A stretch of 64,000 bases of DNA from Domibacillus sp. DTU_2020_1001157_1_SI_ALB_TIR_016 (GCF_032341995.1 NZ_CP135439.1:1860001-1924000), one strand, 5' to 3'. Positions 8,187-17,774 are shown, numbered from the stretch's first letter. Notes: generated by a model not told the origin, from the letters alone. Numbers and translations: made by a program.

Positions 8187-8810
8187 ATGACGAAATGCAT
8201 CATTTTTGATTTTGACGGTACCCTTTCTGATTCTATTCAAATATTTATAAAGGCATACAATGATTTTGCCGAAAAAGAGGGCTATAATCAAGTTTCAATT
8301 GAAGAACTTGATGATTTAAAAAAAATGAGCATTCCTGAGCGCTGCCGCCATTTAAATTTCCCAATGCGCAGCATCCCATTTGCGGCTCCGAAGCTATACC
8401 GCTTTATACGTGAATCAAAGGCCTCTCTTCCGCTGTTCCCAGGCATTAAACAAATGCTTGATGAATTAAGCAGCCGCGGCATTCACATTGCGATCATTTC
8501 ATCAAATGCATCAGATATTATTAACCACTGCTTAAAATCAAATGGAATTCATTACATTCATGATATCTTTTCTTCTAAGTACATCTTCAGTAAAGATAAA
8601 ATGATCAAAAAATTATTGAAGCAGTACAATTATTCACGGGAAGAGGTTTTTTATGTAGGCGATGAGCAGCGTGATATTGATGCCTGCATGAAAAGCGGAC
8701 TGCGGGCCGTCTGGGCGTCGTGGGGATACGACCATGAATCTCTCATTTCCGGCGAAGCGTCCAAAGCGGCTGTTCCAGACGACATTGTTGATTTTGCGCT
8801 GCGGACATAA
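8187..8810 (+). CDS. HAD-superfamily hydrolase
   Basis: A 207-residue phosphatase of HAD subfamily IA. Motif I is DFDGTLSDS (nucleophile D near residue 8), motif II IISSNAS, the motif III lysine lies in SKDKMIKK and motif IV is VGDEQRDIDAC. A helical cap lies between motifs I and II. The pattern is like phosphoglycolate-phosphatase-type enzymes, but the substrate cannot be read from sequence. The ATG at 8187 follows AAGGAG by 8 bases. It is divergent from mapB and convergent with the MFS gene. Confidence 0.85.
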   Translation: MTKCIIFDFDGTLSDSIQIFIKAYNDFAEKEGYNQVSIEELDDLKKMSIPERCRHLNFPMRSIPFAAPKLYRFIRESKASLPLFPGIKQMLDELSSRGIHIAIISSNASDIINHCLKSNGIHYIHDIFSSKYIFSKDKMIKKLLKQYNYSREEVFYVGDEQRDIDACMKSGLRAVWASWGYDHESLISGEASKAAVPDDIVDFALRT

Positions 8811-8842
8811 AAAAAGTGCGGATCTTTAGTCCGCACTTTTTT
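8808..8842. terminator. Bidirectional terminator
   Basis: AAAAAAAGTGCGGA and TCCGCACTTTTTT form a strong stem with A and T runs on both sides, shared by the convergent HAD and MFS genes. Confidence 0.9.
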
Positions 8843-10037
8843 AATGAACTGAACTTGCGGTGCTCTGCTTTCTCCCTCTTGCCCAGTGGATGCAGATCAG
8901 AAGCGTAACACCGATAATGACAGCTCCAAAAATATAAGGAAGCCCCATATTTACGTCAAAAAGGGTACCTGCAAGAGCCGGCCCAATCATATTGCCAATG
9001 CTCATGTAGGCGTTGTTCATACCGGCTGCAAACCCCTGCTCGCTTCCTGCCATTTTTGAAATGGTTGTGTTAATGGATGGACGCAGCAGGGAAGCAGCGG
9101 TAAAAAACACCGCTGAAATAAGTAAAATGGACGAGAAGCCGGTTGCAAATAAAATACCAAGCATTGAAACCGCTGCAACTACAAGCATCGTATTCATAAC
9201 GCGAACTTCCCCAAATCGTTCCAGCACACGGTCAAGCACAAACGCCTGGACAACCACACCAATCAAGCCGCCGATTACCATTAAAATTGAAATGTCTGAC
9301 GGGCTAAAGCCGAACTTTTCGTCGGTAAATAAGCTGATGGTAGATTGATAATTAGCCAGTCCAAAGGAGAGTGTAAACATCATAACAAGCAAAATAAAAT
9401 AAGGCTTTTTCAAAGAAAGCGCAAGCTGTTTCACAAGCGGATCCCGTTTTTTTACAATAGCTTGTACATGTTCTTTCGCTGGTTCACTCAAGAAAAAAGT
9501 GGAGATCAGCGCTGCCAGTGCCGCTACCGTACCGGCAATCATAAAAGGCGCCCGGAGCCCGAATGCTGCCAGGAAGCCGCCGACACCCGGTCCCACTACA
9601 AATCCAAATGACATGGCCGCTCCAAGGCGCCCCATCCCTTTTGCCCGCGTTTCAACTGTTGTAATATCCGCCACAAATGCCATCATCGACGGAATCATAA
9701 AAGCGCCTCCGATACCGCCAATCACACGGGATGCATATAAAAGAGCAAGGTGATTAGAAAACGCGAATAAGAATTGGGCGGCAGAAAACAGCAGAAGACC
9801 AAAAATAATAGATTTCTTCCGTCCGTATCGGTCTGATAAGTCTCCAGCCAGCGGTGAAAATAAAAACTGGGCAAACGCAAACGTTGCAATTAAAAATCCA
9901 AACGTTTTTCCGCCGGCCCCAAATTCATGAATAATAGTTGGCATGATCGGAATCACCAGGCCAATTCCTGTCATGACGATAAACATATTCATCATTAAAA
10001 TCAGCAGTGGAAACTGCTGAATATCTTGTCTTGACAT
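8841..10037 (-). CDS. MFS drug/metabolite efflux transporter
   Basis: A 398-residue major facilitator of the DHA1 (Bmr/NorA/TetA-like) group with 12 predicted helices. Motif A GDLSDRYGRKKSI lies between helices 2 and 3, RVIGGIGGAFMIP in helix 4 and the antiporter motif C GPGVGG in helix 5. The C-terminus is short and basic. Start 10037 has GAAGGA 5 bases upstream. It follows a TetR gene by 20 bases on the same strand, so the two form an operon and the regulator very likely controls the pump. Substrate unknown. Confidence 0.88.
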   Translation of the reverse strand: MSRQDIQQFPLLILMMNMFIVMTGIGLVIPIMPTIIHEFGAGGKTFGFLIATFAFAQFLFSPLAGDLSDRYGRKKSIIFGLLLFSAAQFLFAFSNHLALLYASRVIGGIGGAFMIPSMMAFVADITTVETRAKGMGRLGAAMSFGFVVGPGVGGFLAAFGLRAPFMIAGTVAALAALISTFFLSEPAKEHVQAIVKKRDPLVKQLALSLKKPYFILLVMMFTLSFGLANYQSTISLFTDEKFGFSPSDISILMVIGGLIGVVVQAFVLDRVLERFGEVRVMNTMLVVAAVSMLGILFATGFSSILLISAVFFTAASLLRPSINTTISKMAGSEQGFAAGMNNAYMSIGNMIGPALAGTLFDVNMGLPYIFGAVIIGVTLLICIHWARGRKQSTASSVH

Positions 10038-10057
10038 GTACATCCTTCTTTCTTGTC

Positions 10058-10927
10058 TTAATAAATCGTTTTAGGCATTCTGCTGACTGCCTGTTCAAGC
10101 TCTTCAGCCATCGCTTTCATATGCGGCAGGCTTTTTAAATTAAAAAGCATCCCTGTTAGAACGGCGGCACGCGGGTTTACTTCAAGTAATTCTTTTTCTA
10201 AAAGCGCGATCGAGTCGAGTGCAAAAGAAGCATCCTGTTCCCCTTCAGCCAGGGCTTTCAGTTTTTTTATAAAATAAAGGGGATGAACACTTTCTGAATA
10301 CAAACCGTCTTCCTTATCAGACCCGGAGGCTTTAAAAAACGGCTCCTGTTTGTTCTGAAGCATCCACAAGGCTGAGGCGTTCAACTGCTGAAATAAATGC
10401 CGGGCAAGGCGGTCAAAATCGTGCTGGACGTCTTGTTCAATAATTTCTCCTAAGTACGATATCATCATTCCCTTTATGGAAGTGTTCAAATCTGGTGCAT
10501 ATGGAATGATTTCTTCTCCGTAGATAGCAGCTATCTGTCCCTCTGTCCGCTTTCTCAGCTGAATACTTTCCTGGCGGACAAAATCGTGTAAAGATGAATC
10601 TTCAAGGCCGCGTATTTCTTTTAGCTGCATCATAAAAAATTCCTGAAAGGCATAATAATGCCGCGCTCGAATGGCCATCTCCCGGATAAAATGTTCTTCA
10701 TGGCTGTCTGACTCGTTTTTCGCCGCTGCAATTTGATCGTGCAGCACCTGATAGTAATACTCGAATATATCGGATAACAGCTCTTCTTTTGATTTAAAGT
10801 ACGTGTATAAACTTCCCTTTGACAGCCCGCATACATCCGCAATCTGCTGCATGGACGTTTGATGAAAGCTCGTTGTTGAAAAGAGCCTCATCGCCGTCAG
10901 CAGGATTTTTCTTTTTTTTCCATTCAT
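10058..10927 (-). CDS. TetR-family transcriptional regulator
   Basis: A 289-residue regulator. The N-terminal helix-turn-helix reads TSMQQIADVCGLSKGSLYTYF (residues about 25-45), the TetR signature. The C-terminal ligand and dimer domain is unusually long (family members are often near 200 residues) and not recognised. It sits immediately upstream of the efflux gene. An inverted repeat TTGAC-N6-GTCAA at 10956-10971 just ahead of its start is the obvious operator, implying autoregulation of the operon. Confidence 0.88.
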   Translation of the reverse strand: MNGKKRKILLTAMRLFSTTSFHQTSMQQIADVCGLSKGSLYTYFKSKEELLSDIFEYYYQVLHDQIAAAKNESDSHEEHFIREMAIRARHYYAFQEFFMMQLKEIRGLEDSSLHDFVRQESIQLRKRTEGQIAAIYGEEIIPYAPDLNTSIKGMMISYLGEIIEQDVQHDFDRLARHLFQQLNASALWMLQNKQEPFFKASGSDKEDGLYSESVHPLYFIKKLKALAEGEQDASFALDSIALLEKELLEVNPRAAVLTGMLFNLKSLPHMKAMAEELEQAVSRMPKTIY

Positions 10928-10955
10928 TTTCTACACCAACCGAACAGTTTTTTAA

Positions 10956-10971
10956 TTGACCGCGAAGTCAA
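10956..10971. promoter_or_regulatory. Candidate TetR operator
   Basis: TTGAC and GTCAA form an inverted repeat with a 6-base spacer, about 30 bases upstream of the tetR start. TetR-type operators are commonly palindromes of this size. The TTGACT could also serve as a -35 element on the minus strand. Confidence 0.5.
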
Positions 10972-11034
10972 TCTTAACATAGGATGTCCCAAAACACACG
11001 AAAAATGTTTCGTAAAACGAAATAAATATCAAAA

Positions 11035-11064
11035 AGATACCCGGACGGTTTGTCCGGGTATCGG
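11035..11064 (-). terminator. Terminator of mscL
   Basis: GATACCCGGAC and GTCCGGGTATC form an 11-bp stem, followed on the minus strand by TTTTT. Confidence 0.9.
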
Positions 11065-11065
11065 G

Positions 11066-11446
11066 TCACTGCCTGCCTGACTTCAGCAAGTCACGTATTT
11101 CCGTTAAAAGCTCTTCTTCTTTTGTTAAAGAAGGCAGTGCTTCTTCTTCTTTTTTTTCTTTTGTGTAAAGCTTATTAAATAATTTAACAAACAAAAAAAT
11201 GGAAAATGAAATAATAACAAAATCCACAACAGTTTGAATGAAAATACCGTATTTCACCTCAGCCTTGCCAAATGTAAAAGACAAGCCTGAAAAGTCGATT
11301 CCGCCAACTAAAAGTCCAACAAGCGGCATGATCACATCAGCCACAAGCGAAGAAACAATTTTACCAAAAGCGGCTCCGAGGATCACCCCGACGGCTAAAT
11401 CCATCACGTTGCCCCGCATCGCAAATGATTTAAATTCCTTCAGCAT
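11066..11446 (-). CDS. mscL: Large-conductance mechanosensitive channel MscL
   Basis: A 126-residue MscL. It starts [20 protein letters not shown], with the amphipathic N-terminal helix, TM1 containing the [12 protein letters not shown] pore-lining segment, a periplasmic-type loop, TM2 ([21 protein letters not shown]) and a charged cytoplasmic helix ending in [12 protein letters not shown]. It forms a homopentamer that opens under membrane tension on hypo-osmotic shock. Start 11446 is preceded by AAAGGAGGGAGGACC; upstream in-frame codons are inside that region. Confidence 0.95.
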   Translation of the reverse strand: MLKEFKSFAMRGNVMDLAVGVILGAAFGKIVSSLVADVIMPLVGLLVGGIDFSGLSFTFGKAEVKYGIFIQTVVDFVIISFSIFLFVKLFNKLYTKEKKEEEALPSLTKEEELLTEIRDLLKSGRQ

Positions 11447-11521
11447 GGTCCTCCCTCCTTTCTGCTTCACTGTTTTATATCCTGCAAACAGGCATAAAAA
11501 ACATTTTAGCAGAAAAGAAGC

Positions 11522-11665
11522 TTATTTTTCAGCAAGATCGTCTTTTTTCATTTTTTCCCTTCTATTCCATCTTTGCTCGGACTTGAAAAGCTTAATAAAT
11601 AATGTAATAAAAAAAACTGGGACTGCATAAACCAATACATACAGAAAACCGGCCAGCCATTGCAT
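11522..11665 (-). CDS. Small single-pass membrane protein (47 aa)
   Basis: Reads MQWLAGFLYVLVYAVPVFFI, then a basic tail (FKSEQRWNRREKMKKDDLAEK). One transmembrane helix covers residues 3-25 and the tail is cytoplasmic by the positive-inside rule. GAGGGGGCGGGA precedes the ATG. It is too short for most gene finders. It is on the same strand as mscL, just upstream of it. Function unknown. Confidence 0.65.
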   Translation of the reverse strand: MQWLAGFLYVLVYAVPVFFITLFIKLFKSEQRWNRREKMKKDDLAEK

Positions 11666-11778
11666 ATTCCCGCCCCCTCTGTTGATTGACTTTCAGTTTT
11701 TATATTATATAAGGTTTTTCTGTTTTATTGCAATCTGATTTGAATTTTGCACATAGTTAAATAAACATATTACGAAAC

Positions 11779-11815
11779 TTAAAAAGCTTCACGCTGTGAA
11801 GGCGTGAAGCTTTTT
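11779..11815 (-). terminator. Terminator of parE-parC
   Basis: AAAAAGCTTCACGC and GCGTGAAGCTTTTT form a 14-bp stem with a 7-base loop immediately after the parC stop. Confidence 0.92.
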
Positions 11816-11817
11816 AG

Positions 11818-14241
11818 TTAGGCTTCTTCTTTTTCCGTTACAAGAAGCTGTTCTACAGCGCCTTGTTCCTTTTCGTCTACAACAAAGGAACCATTTGAAT
11901 AACGGTCCACTTTTTTCAAGCCATGGACAGCCACTTTTACATCCGGTCCTTTTTTCGTCCGTACATAATAGTCCCGGTCTTCATCAAGCTTTGCTGCACC
12001 GACAATACGGTGTGGATTTGTTTTCAACTCACGAAGCAGCACGACGCCGCGCTTGGCACGCGTTGTCTGCTCGAATTGATCGAGCCCGCCCCGTTTTGCC
12101 GATCCGCGGTTTGTAACGGCGATAAACGAAGTTTCGTCTCCGCTGTCCGATACAATAACCGCAACGGTATAATCTTCGTCTTTTAAGCTGATTCCTTTTA
12201 CGCCGGCTGCACGCGGTCCAACCACAGGTACTTCTTCTTCTGGAAACCGCAGGCCATAGCCGTAATGCGTAATCATTAAAATGTCACCGCTGCCGTCTGT
12301 AAGTGCCGCTGCACACACTTCATCGTCACCCTTGACATTCATAGCCGTCAACGCCCGTGAATAGCGCTGTACGCTCAGCTGCGAAAGCTCTGTACGCTTA
12401 ATCATGCCATCTTTTGTGGCCAGCAGCACATATCGCTCGGCAGCAAAATCGCGTACAGGAAAAGCCGCCACAATCGATTCATCCTTAAAGCCGCTGACCA
12501 TACCCGATGCATGCTGGCCGGCGTCTTTCCAGCGAATATCCGGCAGCTCGTGTACCGGTAAATACAAGTAGCTGCCTTTATTTGTGAAAACGAGCAGCAC
12601 ATCTGTTGTATTCATTTCGCGCTTAAATAACAGCCCGTCCGATTCTTTCATGGCCGGAAGCCCGCCAGAAGCGGAATATGAGCGCGTACCGGTCCGTTTA
12701 ATGTATCCTTCCCGCGTAACAGAAACGATTACATCCTCACTTGGGATCATCGCTTTTTGATCGATTTTAATTTCCTGGATCTCTGCTTCGATCACCGTGC
12801 GGCGCTCGGTCGCATAGATTTTCTTCATGTCTTTCAATTCACGCTTAATAACCGATTCAAGCTTTTTCGCACTTCCTAAAATGGCTTCCAGCTGCTTGAT
12901 CGTTTTTTCAAGCTCAACCGACTCTTTTTGAAGCGCCGTAATGTCTGTGTTGGTTAAGCGGTAAAGCTGTAATGTCACAATTGCTTCAGCCTGCGGCTCC
13001 GTAAATTCAAATTGATCCATCAAGCGGTGTTTAGCATCCTGTTTATCTTTTGAAGAACGAATGCAGGCAATTACTTCGTCCAAAATAGACAGTGCTTTGA
13101 TCAGCCCCGCTACGATATGGTGGCGGGCTTTTGCTCTCTCTAAATCATAAGCTGACCGGTTGGTTACCACTTCTTTTCTATGTTCAATATAAGCATCCAG
13201 CAGGCGGTGCAGCCCCATCAAAACAGGACGCTTATTCGCGATTGCAACCATGTTAAAGTTATACGAAATCTGCAGGTCCGTCGCTTTAAATAAATAATTT
13301 AGAATCAGCTCTGCATCGGCTTCTTTTTTCAAATCAATCACGACCCGCAGTCCGGTCCGGTCAGTCTCATCCCGAACCTCGGCGATACTGTCGAGCTTTC
13401 GATCGATACGTAAATCATCCATTTTCTTTACAAGTGATGCTTTGTTTACTTCATATGGTATTTCTGTAATGACAATCCGCTGACGTCCTCCACGCATATC
13501 TTCAATTTCCGTTTTGGCGCGGACAATCATTTTTCCTTTTCCGGTTTTATACGCTTTTTCAATGCCGTCTACCCCTTGAATGATACCGCCGGTTGGAAAA
13601 TCCGGACCCGGAAGAACAGTCATTAACTCCTCCACTGTGCAATCCGGTTTTTCCATTCGCATAATCACAGCGTCAATCACTTCATCAAGGCGGTGAGGAG
13701 GAATTTCCGTGGCATATCCTGCTGAGATCCCTGTTGATCCATTCACAAGCAGATTTGGAAATCTTGCCGGCAGCACAACCGGCTCACTGGTTGTTTCATC
13801 GAAGTTTGGAATAAAATCAACGGTTCTTTTCTCAATGTCTGTCAGCAATTCACCGGCAATCGCTGACAGTCTTGTTTCCGTATATCGCATCGCCGCAGGC
13901 GGATCTCCATCGACTGATCCGTTGTTGCCATGCATTTCAATGAGCGGTGTCCGCATTTTCCAGCTTTGGCTCAAGCGGACCATTGCATCATACACCGATG
14001 TATCACCATGAGGGTGATAATTACCGATTACGTTCCCGACCGTTTTGGCGGCTTTCCGGAACGGCTTTTGGTGTGTATTCCCCTCTGTATGCATAGAAAA
14101 CAAAATACGGCGCTGTACCGGTTTGAGTCCATCCCGTGCATCCGGAAGCGCCCGTTCTTGAATAATGTATTTACTATACCGCCCGAATCGGTCGCCAATG
14201 ACGTCCTCAAGCGGCAAATCTTGAATGTGTTCACTTTCCAA
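11818..14241 (-). CDS. parC: DNA topoisomerase IV subunit A (ParC/GrlA)
   Basis: An 807-residue type IIA topoisomerase subunit that decatenates daughter chromosomes with ParE. The N-terminal domain has DLPLEDVIGDRFGRYSKYII, ARDGLKPVQRRILFSM, and the active-site tyrosine in AAMRYTETRLS. The C-terminal beta-pinwheel carries GyrA-box-like repeats (VLLATKDGMIKRTELS, FIAVTNRGSAKRG). Start: a TTG at 14241 with AGGGAGG 9 bases ahead, four bases after the parE stop, giving the usual length; the ATG 36 bases upstream lies inside parE. The quinolone-resistance segment reads HPHGDTSVYDAMVR. Confidence 0.95.
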   Translation of the reverse strand: MESEHIQDLPLEDVIGDRFGRYSKYIIQERALPDARDGLKPVQRRILFSMHTEGNTHQKPFRKAAKTVGNVIGNYHPHGDTSVYDAMVRLSQSWKMRTPLIEMHGNNGSVDGDPPAAMRYTETRLSAIAGELLTDIEKRTVDFIPNFDETTSEPVVLPARFPNLLVNGSTGISAGYATEIPPHRLDEVIDAVIMRMEKPDCTVEELMTVLPGPDFPTGGIIQGVDGIEKAYKTGKGKMIVRAKTEIEDMRGGRQRIVITEIPYEVNKASLVKKMDDLRIDRKLDSIAEVRDETDRTGLRVVIDLKKEADAELILNYLFKATDLQISYNFNMVAIANKRPVLMGLHRLLDAYIEHRKEVVTNRSAYDLERAKARHHIVAGLIKALSILDEVIACIRSSKDKQDAKHRLMDQFEFTEPQAEAIVTLQLYRLTNTDITALQKESVELEKTIKQLEAILGSAKKLESVIKRELKDMKKIYATERRTVIEAEIQEIKIDQKAMIPSEDVIVSVTREGYIKRTGTRSYSASGGLPAMKESDGLLFKREMNTTDVLLVFTNKGSYLYLPVHELPDIRWKDAGQHASGMVSGFKDESIVAAFPVRDFAAERYVLLATKDGMIKRTELSQLSVQRYSRALTAMNVKGDDEVCAAALTDGSGDILMITHYGYGLRFPEEEVPVVGPRAAGVKGISLKDEDYTVAVIVSDSGDETSFIAVTNRGSAKRGGLDQFEQTTRAKRGVVLLRELKTNPHRIVGAAKLDEDRDYYVRTKKGPDVKVAVHGLKKVDRYSNGSFVVDEKEQGAVEQLLVTEKEEA

Positions 14242-14245
14242 TTCG

Positions 14246-16222
14246 TTATTCCTCCCTGTTGCCAGCCAGCTGCTCATTTTCTAAAAGCGCGGCTTCCTCT
14301 TCCAATCCGAACGCCACGTTGGATTCGATCCATTTTCTGCGCGGCTCTACTTTATCCCCCATCAGGACGGTTACACGACGCTCCGCCCGTGCGGCATCAT
14401 CAATGGTTACCCGGATCAGCGTTCTTGTTTCAGGGTTCATCGTTGTTTCCCATAGCTGGTCGGCATTCATCTCACCAAGACCCTTGTAACGCTGAATGGT
14501 GGTTCCTTTGCCCATTTTTTTGAGCAGCGCATCAAGTTCACGCTCAGTCCACACATATTCTGTTACTTCTTTTTTTCCGGTTCCTTTTGATACTTTAAAA
14601 AGCGGGGGCATAGCAATATACACCTTACCGCTGTCAATGAGCGGCTTCATATACCGGTAGAAAAACGTAAGCAGCAGCACTTGGATATGAGCGCCGTCTG
14701 TATCGGCGTCTGTCATTATCACAACTTTATCATAATTGGCATCATCTACGGCAAAGTCCGGGCCAACACCGGCGCCGATTGCATGGATAATAGTATTGAT
14801 TTCCTCGTTTTTAAAAATATCTGCGAGCTTTGCTTTTTCTGTGTTAATGACTTTTCCGCGAAGCGGCAGCACTGCTTGAAACTTGCGGTCGCGTCCTTGC
14901 TTTGCAGAGCCGCCGGCCGAGTCTCCTTCAACCAGGTACAGCTCATTACGCTCTGGATTGCGCGACTGGGCCGGCGTCAGCTTTCCGGACAGCACCGATT
15001 CCCCTTTTTTGCGCTTTTTGCCGTTCCGGGCATCTTCCCGGGCTTTACGGGCAGCTTCTCTCGCTTGAGCCGCTTTGATCGCTTTTTTGATCAGAAGTGC
15101 ACTTACATCCTGGTTTTCTTCAAGAAAATACAGCATTTTCTCAGATACGACTTGATCGACTGCTGAGCGGGCTTCTCCGGTTCCAAGCTTTCCTTTTGTC
15201 TGCCCTTCAAACTGGAGAAGATGCTCAGGGACACGCACTGATACGATGGCCGTCAGCCCTTCTCGAATATCCGTTCCTTCAAGGTTTTTATCTTTTTCCT
15301 TCAGCAGCCCGTTCTTACGCGCATATTCATTAAATGTACGCGTCATAGCTGCCCGCGCACCCGCTTCATGCGTACCGCCGTCTTTCGTGCGCACGTTGTT
15401 GACAAACGACAGCACATTCTCAGAAAAACCATCGTTAAACTGAAAAGCGAATTCTGCTTCGATCTCGTTCTGTGTTCCTTCAAACGACACAACTGGATGA
15501 AGCGCGTCTTTTTCTTCATTTAAGTATTTGACAAACTCTTCAATGCCGTTCTCAAAAAAGTATTCTTCTTTTTGTTCACGGTCTTTTCGCTTGTCTTCTA
15601 ACGTAATTTTCAAGCCTTTCAACAAAAATGCTGACTCTCTTAACCGTTCGCTCAGCGTGTCAAATTGAAAAACGGTCGTTGAAAAAATCGTTTCATCCGG
15701 CTTGAAATGAATTTGTGTACCGGTTGATTTTGTTTTCCCTTTTTTCTCAAGTGTTGTGACTGGACGGCCGCCTTTTTCAAAACGCTGCTCGAATTGAAAG
15801 CCATCCCGCCAAATTGTAACCGTGAGCGACTCAGACAGGGCGTTGACAACCGAAGCCCCTACCCCATGCAGGCCGCCGCTTGTTTTATAGCCGCCTTGTC
15901 CAAATTTTCCGCCTGCGTGAAGCACGGTTAAAATCACTTCCGTTGTCGGCTTGCCCGTGCGGTGCATGCCTGTTGGCATTCCACGCCCGTAGTCACGCAC
16001 ACTGATTGAATTGTCTTTATGGATCGTAACGTTAATCTCGGTTCCATGTCCGCCAAGCGCTTCATCAACCGAGTTGTCAACGATTTCATACACCAAATGG
16101 TGAAGCCCACGGCTGTCTGTCGACCCTATATACATTCCAGGGCGCTTTCGAACCGCTTCAAGTCCCTCAAGAACCTGGATGGAGTCTTCATTGTAAGTTG
16201 ATTGTTTTGTTGCATCCGCCAT
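14246..16222 (-). CDS. parE: DNA topoisomerase IV subunit B (ParE/GrlB)
   Basis: A 658-residue ATPase subunit. GHKL motifs: EIVDNSVDEALGG, the ATP-lid motif GLHGVGASVVNALS, and GRGMPTG. The TOPRIM metal-binding residues are in EGDSAGGSAKQG and DADTDGAHI, and the C-terminal PEGR region ends in MGDKVEPRRKWIE. It begins MADATKQSTYNEDSIQVLEG after AGGAGAT. It is co-transcribed and probably translationally coupled with parC. In B. subtilis the same pair also lies beside plsY, which here is divergent. Confidence 0.96.
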   Translation of the reverse strand: MADATKQSTYNEDSIQVLEGLEAVRKRPGMYIGSTDSRGLHHLVYEIVDNSVDEALGGHGTEINVTIHKDNSISVRDYGRGMPTGMHRTGKPTTEVILTVLHAGGKFGQGGYKTSGGLHGVGASVVNALSESLTVTIWRDGFQFEQRFEKGGRPVTTLEKKGKTKSTGTQIHFKPDETIFSTTVFQFDTLSERLRESAFLLKGLKITLEDKRKDREQKEEYFFENGIEEFVKYLNEEKDALHPVVSFEGTQNEIEAEFAFQFNDGFSENVLSFVNNVRTKDGGTHEAGARAAMTRTFNEYARKNGLLKEKDKNLEGTDIREGLTAIVSVRVPEHLLQFEGQTKGKLGTGEARSAVDQVVSEKMLYFLEENQDVSALLIKKAIKAAQAREAARKAREDARNGKKRKKGESVLSGKLTPAQSRNPERNELYLVEGDSAGGSAKQGRDRKFQAVLPLRGKVINTEKAKLADIFKNEEINTIIHAIGAGVGPDFAVDDANYDKVVIMTDADTDGAHIQVLLLTFFYRYMKPLIDSGKVYIAMPPLFKVSKGTGKKEVTEYVWTERELDALLKKMGKGTTIQRYKGLGEMNADQLWETTMNPETRTLIRVTIDDAARAERRVTVLMGDKVEPRRKWIESNVAFGLEEEAALLENEQLAGNREE

Positions 16223-16452
16223 GAACTAAATCTCCTCTCTTTCCAACACCCGTACATAAAACGTATGTTCTTAACTATCATATCATAAAAAGCGGCGGTT
16301 CACCAATCTCTTTGCTGATTCCGTTTTAAAGAGTACGTTACTTTTCCTTGAGAATCAACCGAAATAATTTTACCGCCGCCCTAACCCTCGTGGTAAAATG
16401 AATGAGAATGTCATGCACATGATTATACAACACAAAAAGGGAGAATGAGAAA

Positions 16453-17058
16453 TTGATTCCAGCACTTGTACTTATTATCGCCTACTTACTGGGCTCGATT
16501 CCTTCCGGTTTAATTGCAGGAAAAGCGTTTTTCGGCATAGATATACGGGAGCATGGAAGCGGGAATTTGGGCGCAACCAATTCGTTTCGCGTTCTCGGAA
16601 AAAAAGCCGGCGCTTTTGTGACAGCAGCAGATATTTTAAAAGGAACAGCCGCTGCCTCTATTCCGATTATTTTTGATGATACAGGGGTTCATGCCCTTTT
16701 GGCCGGCCTTGCCGCAGTGATCGGACACATCCTTCCCGTATTTGCCGGATTTCGCGGCGGCAAAGCAGTCGCCACATCAGCTGGTGTGCTCCTTGCATAC
16801 GAACCGCTTTTTTTTCTGCTTTTAATTGCGATCTTTTTAGTTGTTCTGCTGACCACAAAGTACGTGTCTGTCGCATCCGTAACCGCTGCTGTAGCTGCCT
16901 TTATTTATGCGGTCATCCATACTTTTTATACGCAGGACATTCCGTTTTTAGCGGTTGTGACCGCTCTGGCTTTTTTTGTTGTTTACCGGCACCGGGCAAA
17001 CATGACACGCCTTCGCAACGGGACAGAGCCTAAAATTCCATTAGGCGGGCGCAAATAA
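16453..17058 (+). CDS. plsY: Acyl-phosphate:glycerol-3-phosphate acyltransferase PlsY
   Basis: A 201-residue polytopic membrane enzyme that makes lysophosphatidate from acyl-phosphate and glycerol-3-phosphate, the first step of phospholipid synthesis. The three family motifs are present: [16 protein letters not shown] (about residue 36), the phosphate loop [10 protein letters not shown] (about 100), and [14 protein letters not shown] near the C-terminus. It begins at TTG with AGGGAG about 9 bases upstream. Divergent from parE with a 230-base promoter region between them. Confidence 0.95.
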   Translation: MIPALVLIIAYLLGSIPSGLIAGKAFFGIDIREHGSGNLGATNSFRVLGKKAGAFVTAADILKGTAAASIPIIFDDTGVHALLAGLAAVIGHILPVFAGFRGGKAVATSAGVLLAYEPLFFLLLIAIFLVVLLTTKYVSVASVTAAVAAFIYAVIHTFYTQDIPFLAVVTALAFFVVYRHRANMTRLRNGTEPKIPLGGRK

Positions 17059-17094
17059 AAAACGGCTTGACTGTTGAGGTCAAGCCGTTTTTTG
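17056..17094 (+). terminator. Terminator of plsY
   Basis: AAAACGGCTTGA and TCAAGCCGTTTT form a 12-bp stem with a 9-base loop and a T run. Confidence 0.92.
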
Positions 17095-17176
17095 CAGAAA
17101 TAATTCAAAAACAGCGAACTATTTTGAGTCCTTCTCTTTCCATGCTACACTATGAAAAAAGAATGGAGTGGTAACA

Positions 17177-17482
17177 GTGAACATCGATATAACAAATAAA
17201 GCCTTAAAATGGTTTAAAGAAGAAATGCAGGCGGCAGAGGGAGATACCGTCCGCTTTTATGTAAGGTACGGCGGCTCAAGCCCTCTTCATGAAGGTTTCT
17301 CACTTGGCATGACAAAAGACGAGCCACTTGAACCAGCCGTAACCGTTTCCCATGAAGGTGTGACCTATTTTGTTGAAGAAAAAGATGTCTGGTACTTTGA
17401 CGGCCATCATTTAAAAGTCACTTATGATGAGAAGCTGCAGGAGCCTGCTTTTGAGTACATAAATGATTCAGCTAAAGATTAA
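17177..17482 (+). CDS. yneR: HesB-like protein YneR
   Basis: A 101-residue protein (MNIDITNKALKWFKEEM...) of the HesB/IscA-like fold, matching B. subtilis YneR. The FYVRYGGSS segment is typical, but the conserved cysteines of true Fe-S carriers are missing, so cluster assembly should not be assumed. GTG at 17177 is preceded by GGAG at 8 bases; an in-frame GTG at 17168 overlaps that site. The end overlaps the convergent yneQ stop by 11 bases. Confidence 0.85.
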   Translation: MNIDITNKALKWFKEEMQAAEGDTVRFYVRYGGSSPLHEGFSLGMTKDEPLEPAVTVSHEGVTYFVEEKDVWYFDGHHLKVTYDEKLQEPAFEYINDSAKD

Positions 17483-17774
17483 ACCGTTTAATATGATCAA
17501 ACAGTTTTTCATTTCTTAAGATAACCAGCTGCTTTTCGCCAAGCAGATCGAAATGAGGCCGGGATGGATTTCGCATATCGATCCATTCCGGTTTTAATCC
17601 GTACTGCCTCCCCCATTCCGCCAATTTCTCAGCATCTGCACAGCCTGCTTTTGTTACGGTCCGGCAATCCGGGAACCGCTCATCCTTCCAATAATGGGTT
17701 AAAAAGGCCACTTTGCCCCGTTCAATTTCCTCTTTCCACTTTTTCACTTCTTCCCGTTTTACTCCAAATGCCAT
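17472..17774 (-). CDS. yneQ: Conserved hypothetical protein YneQ
   Basis: A 100-residue basic protein, MAFGVKREEVKKWKEEIERG..., with two cysteines (FPDCRTVTKAGCADAEKL) and an Rx(N/D)-rich C-terminal half. Assigned by likeness to B. subtilis YneQ and by position between yneP and yneR as in that species. Its ATG shares one base with the stop of yneP (TAATG), so translation is coupled. Function unknown. Confidence 0.8.
   Translation of the reverse strand: MAFGVKREEVKKWKEEIERGKVAFLTHYWKDERFPDCRTVTKAGCADAEKLAEWGRQYGLKPEWIDMRNPSRPHFDLLGEKQLVILRNEKLFDHIKRFNL

Noticed and set aside
13930..14523. 197-codon open frame antisense across parC/parE
   Set aside because: Shadow frame over two certain genes without translation signals.
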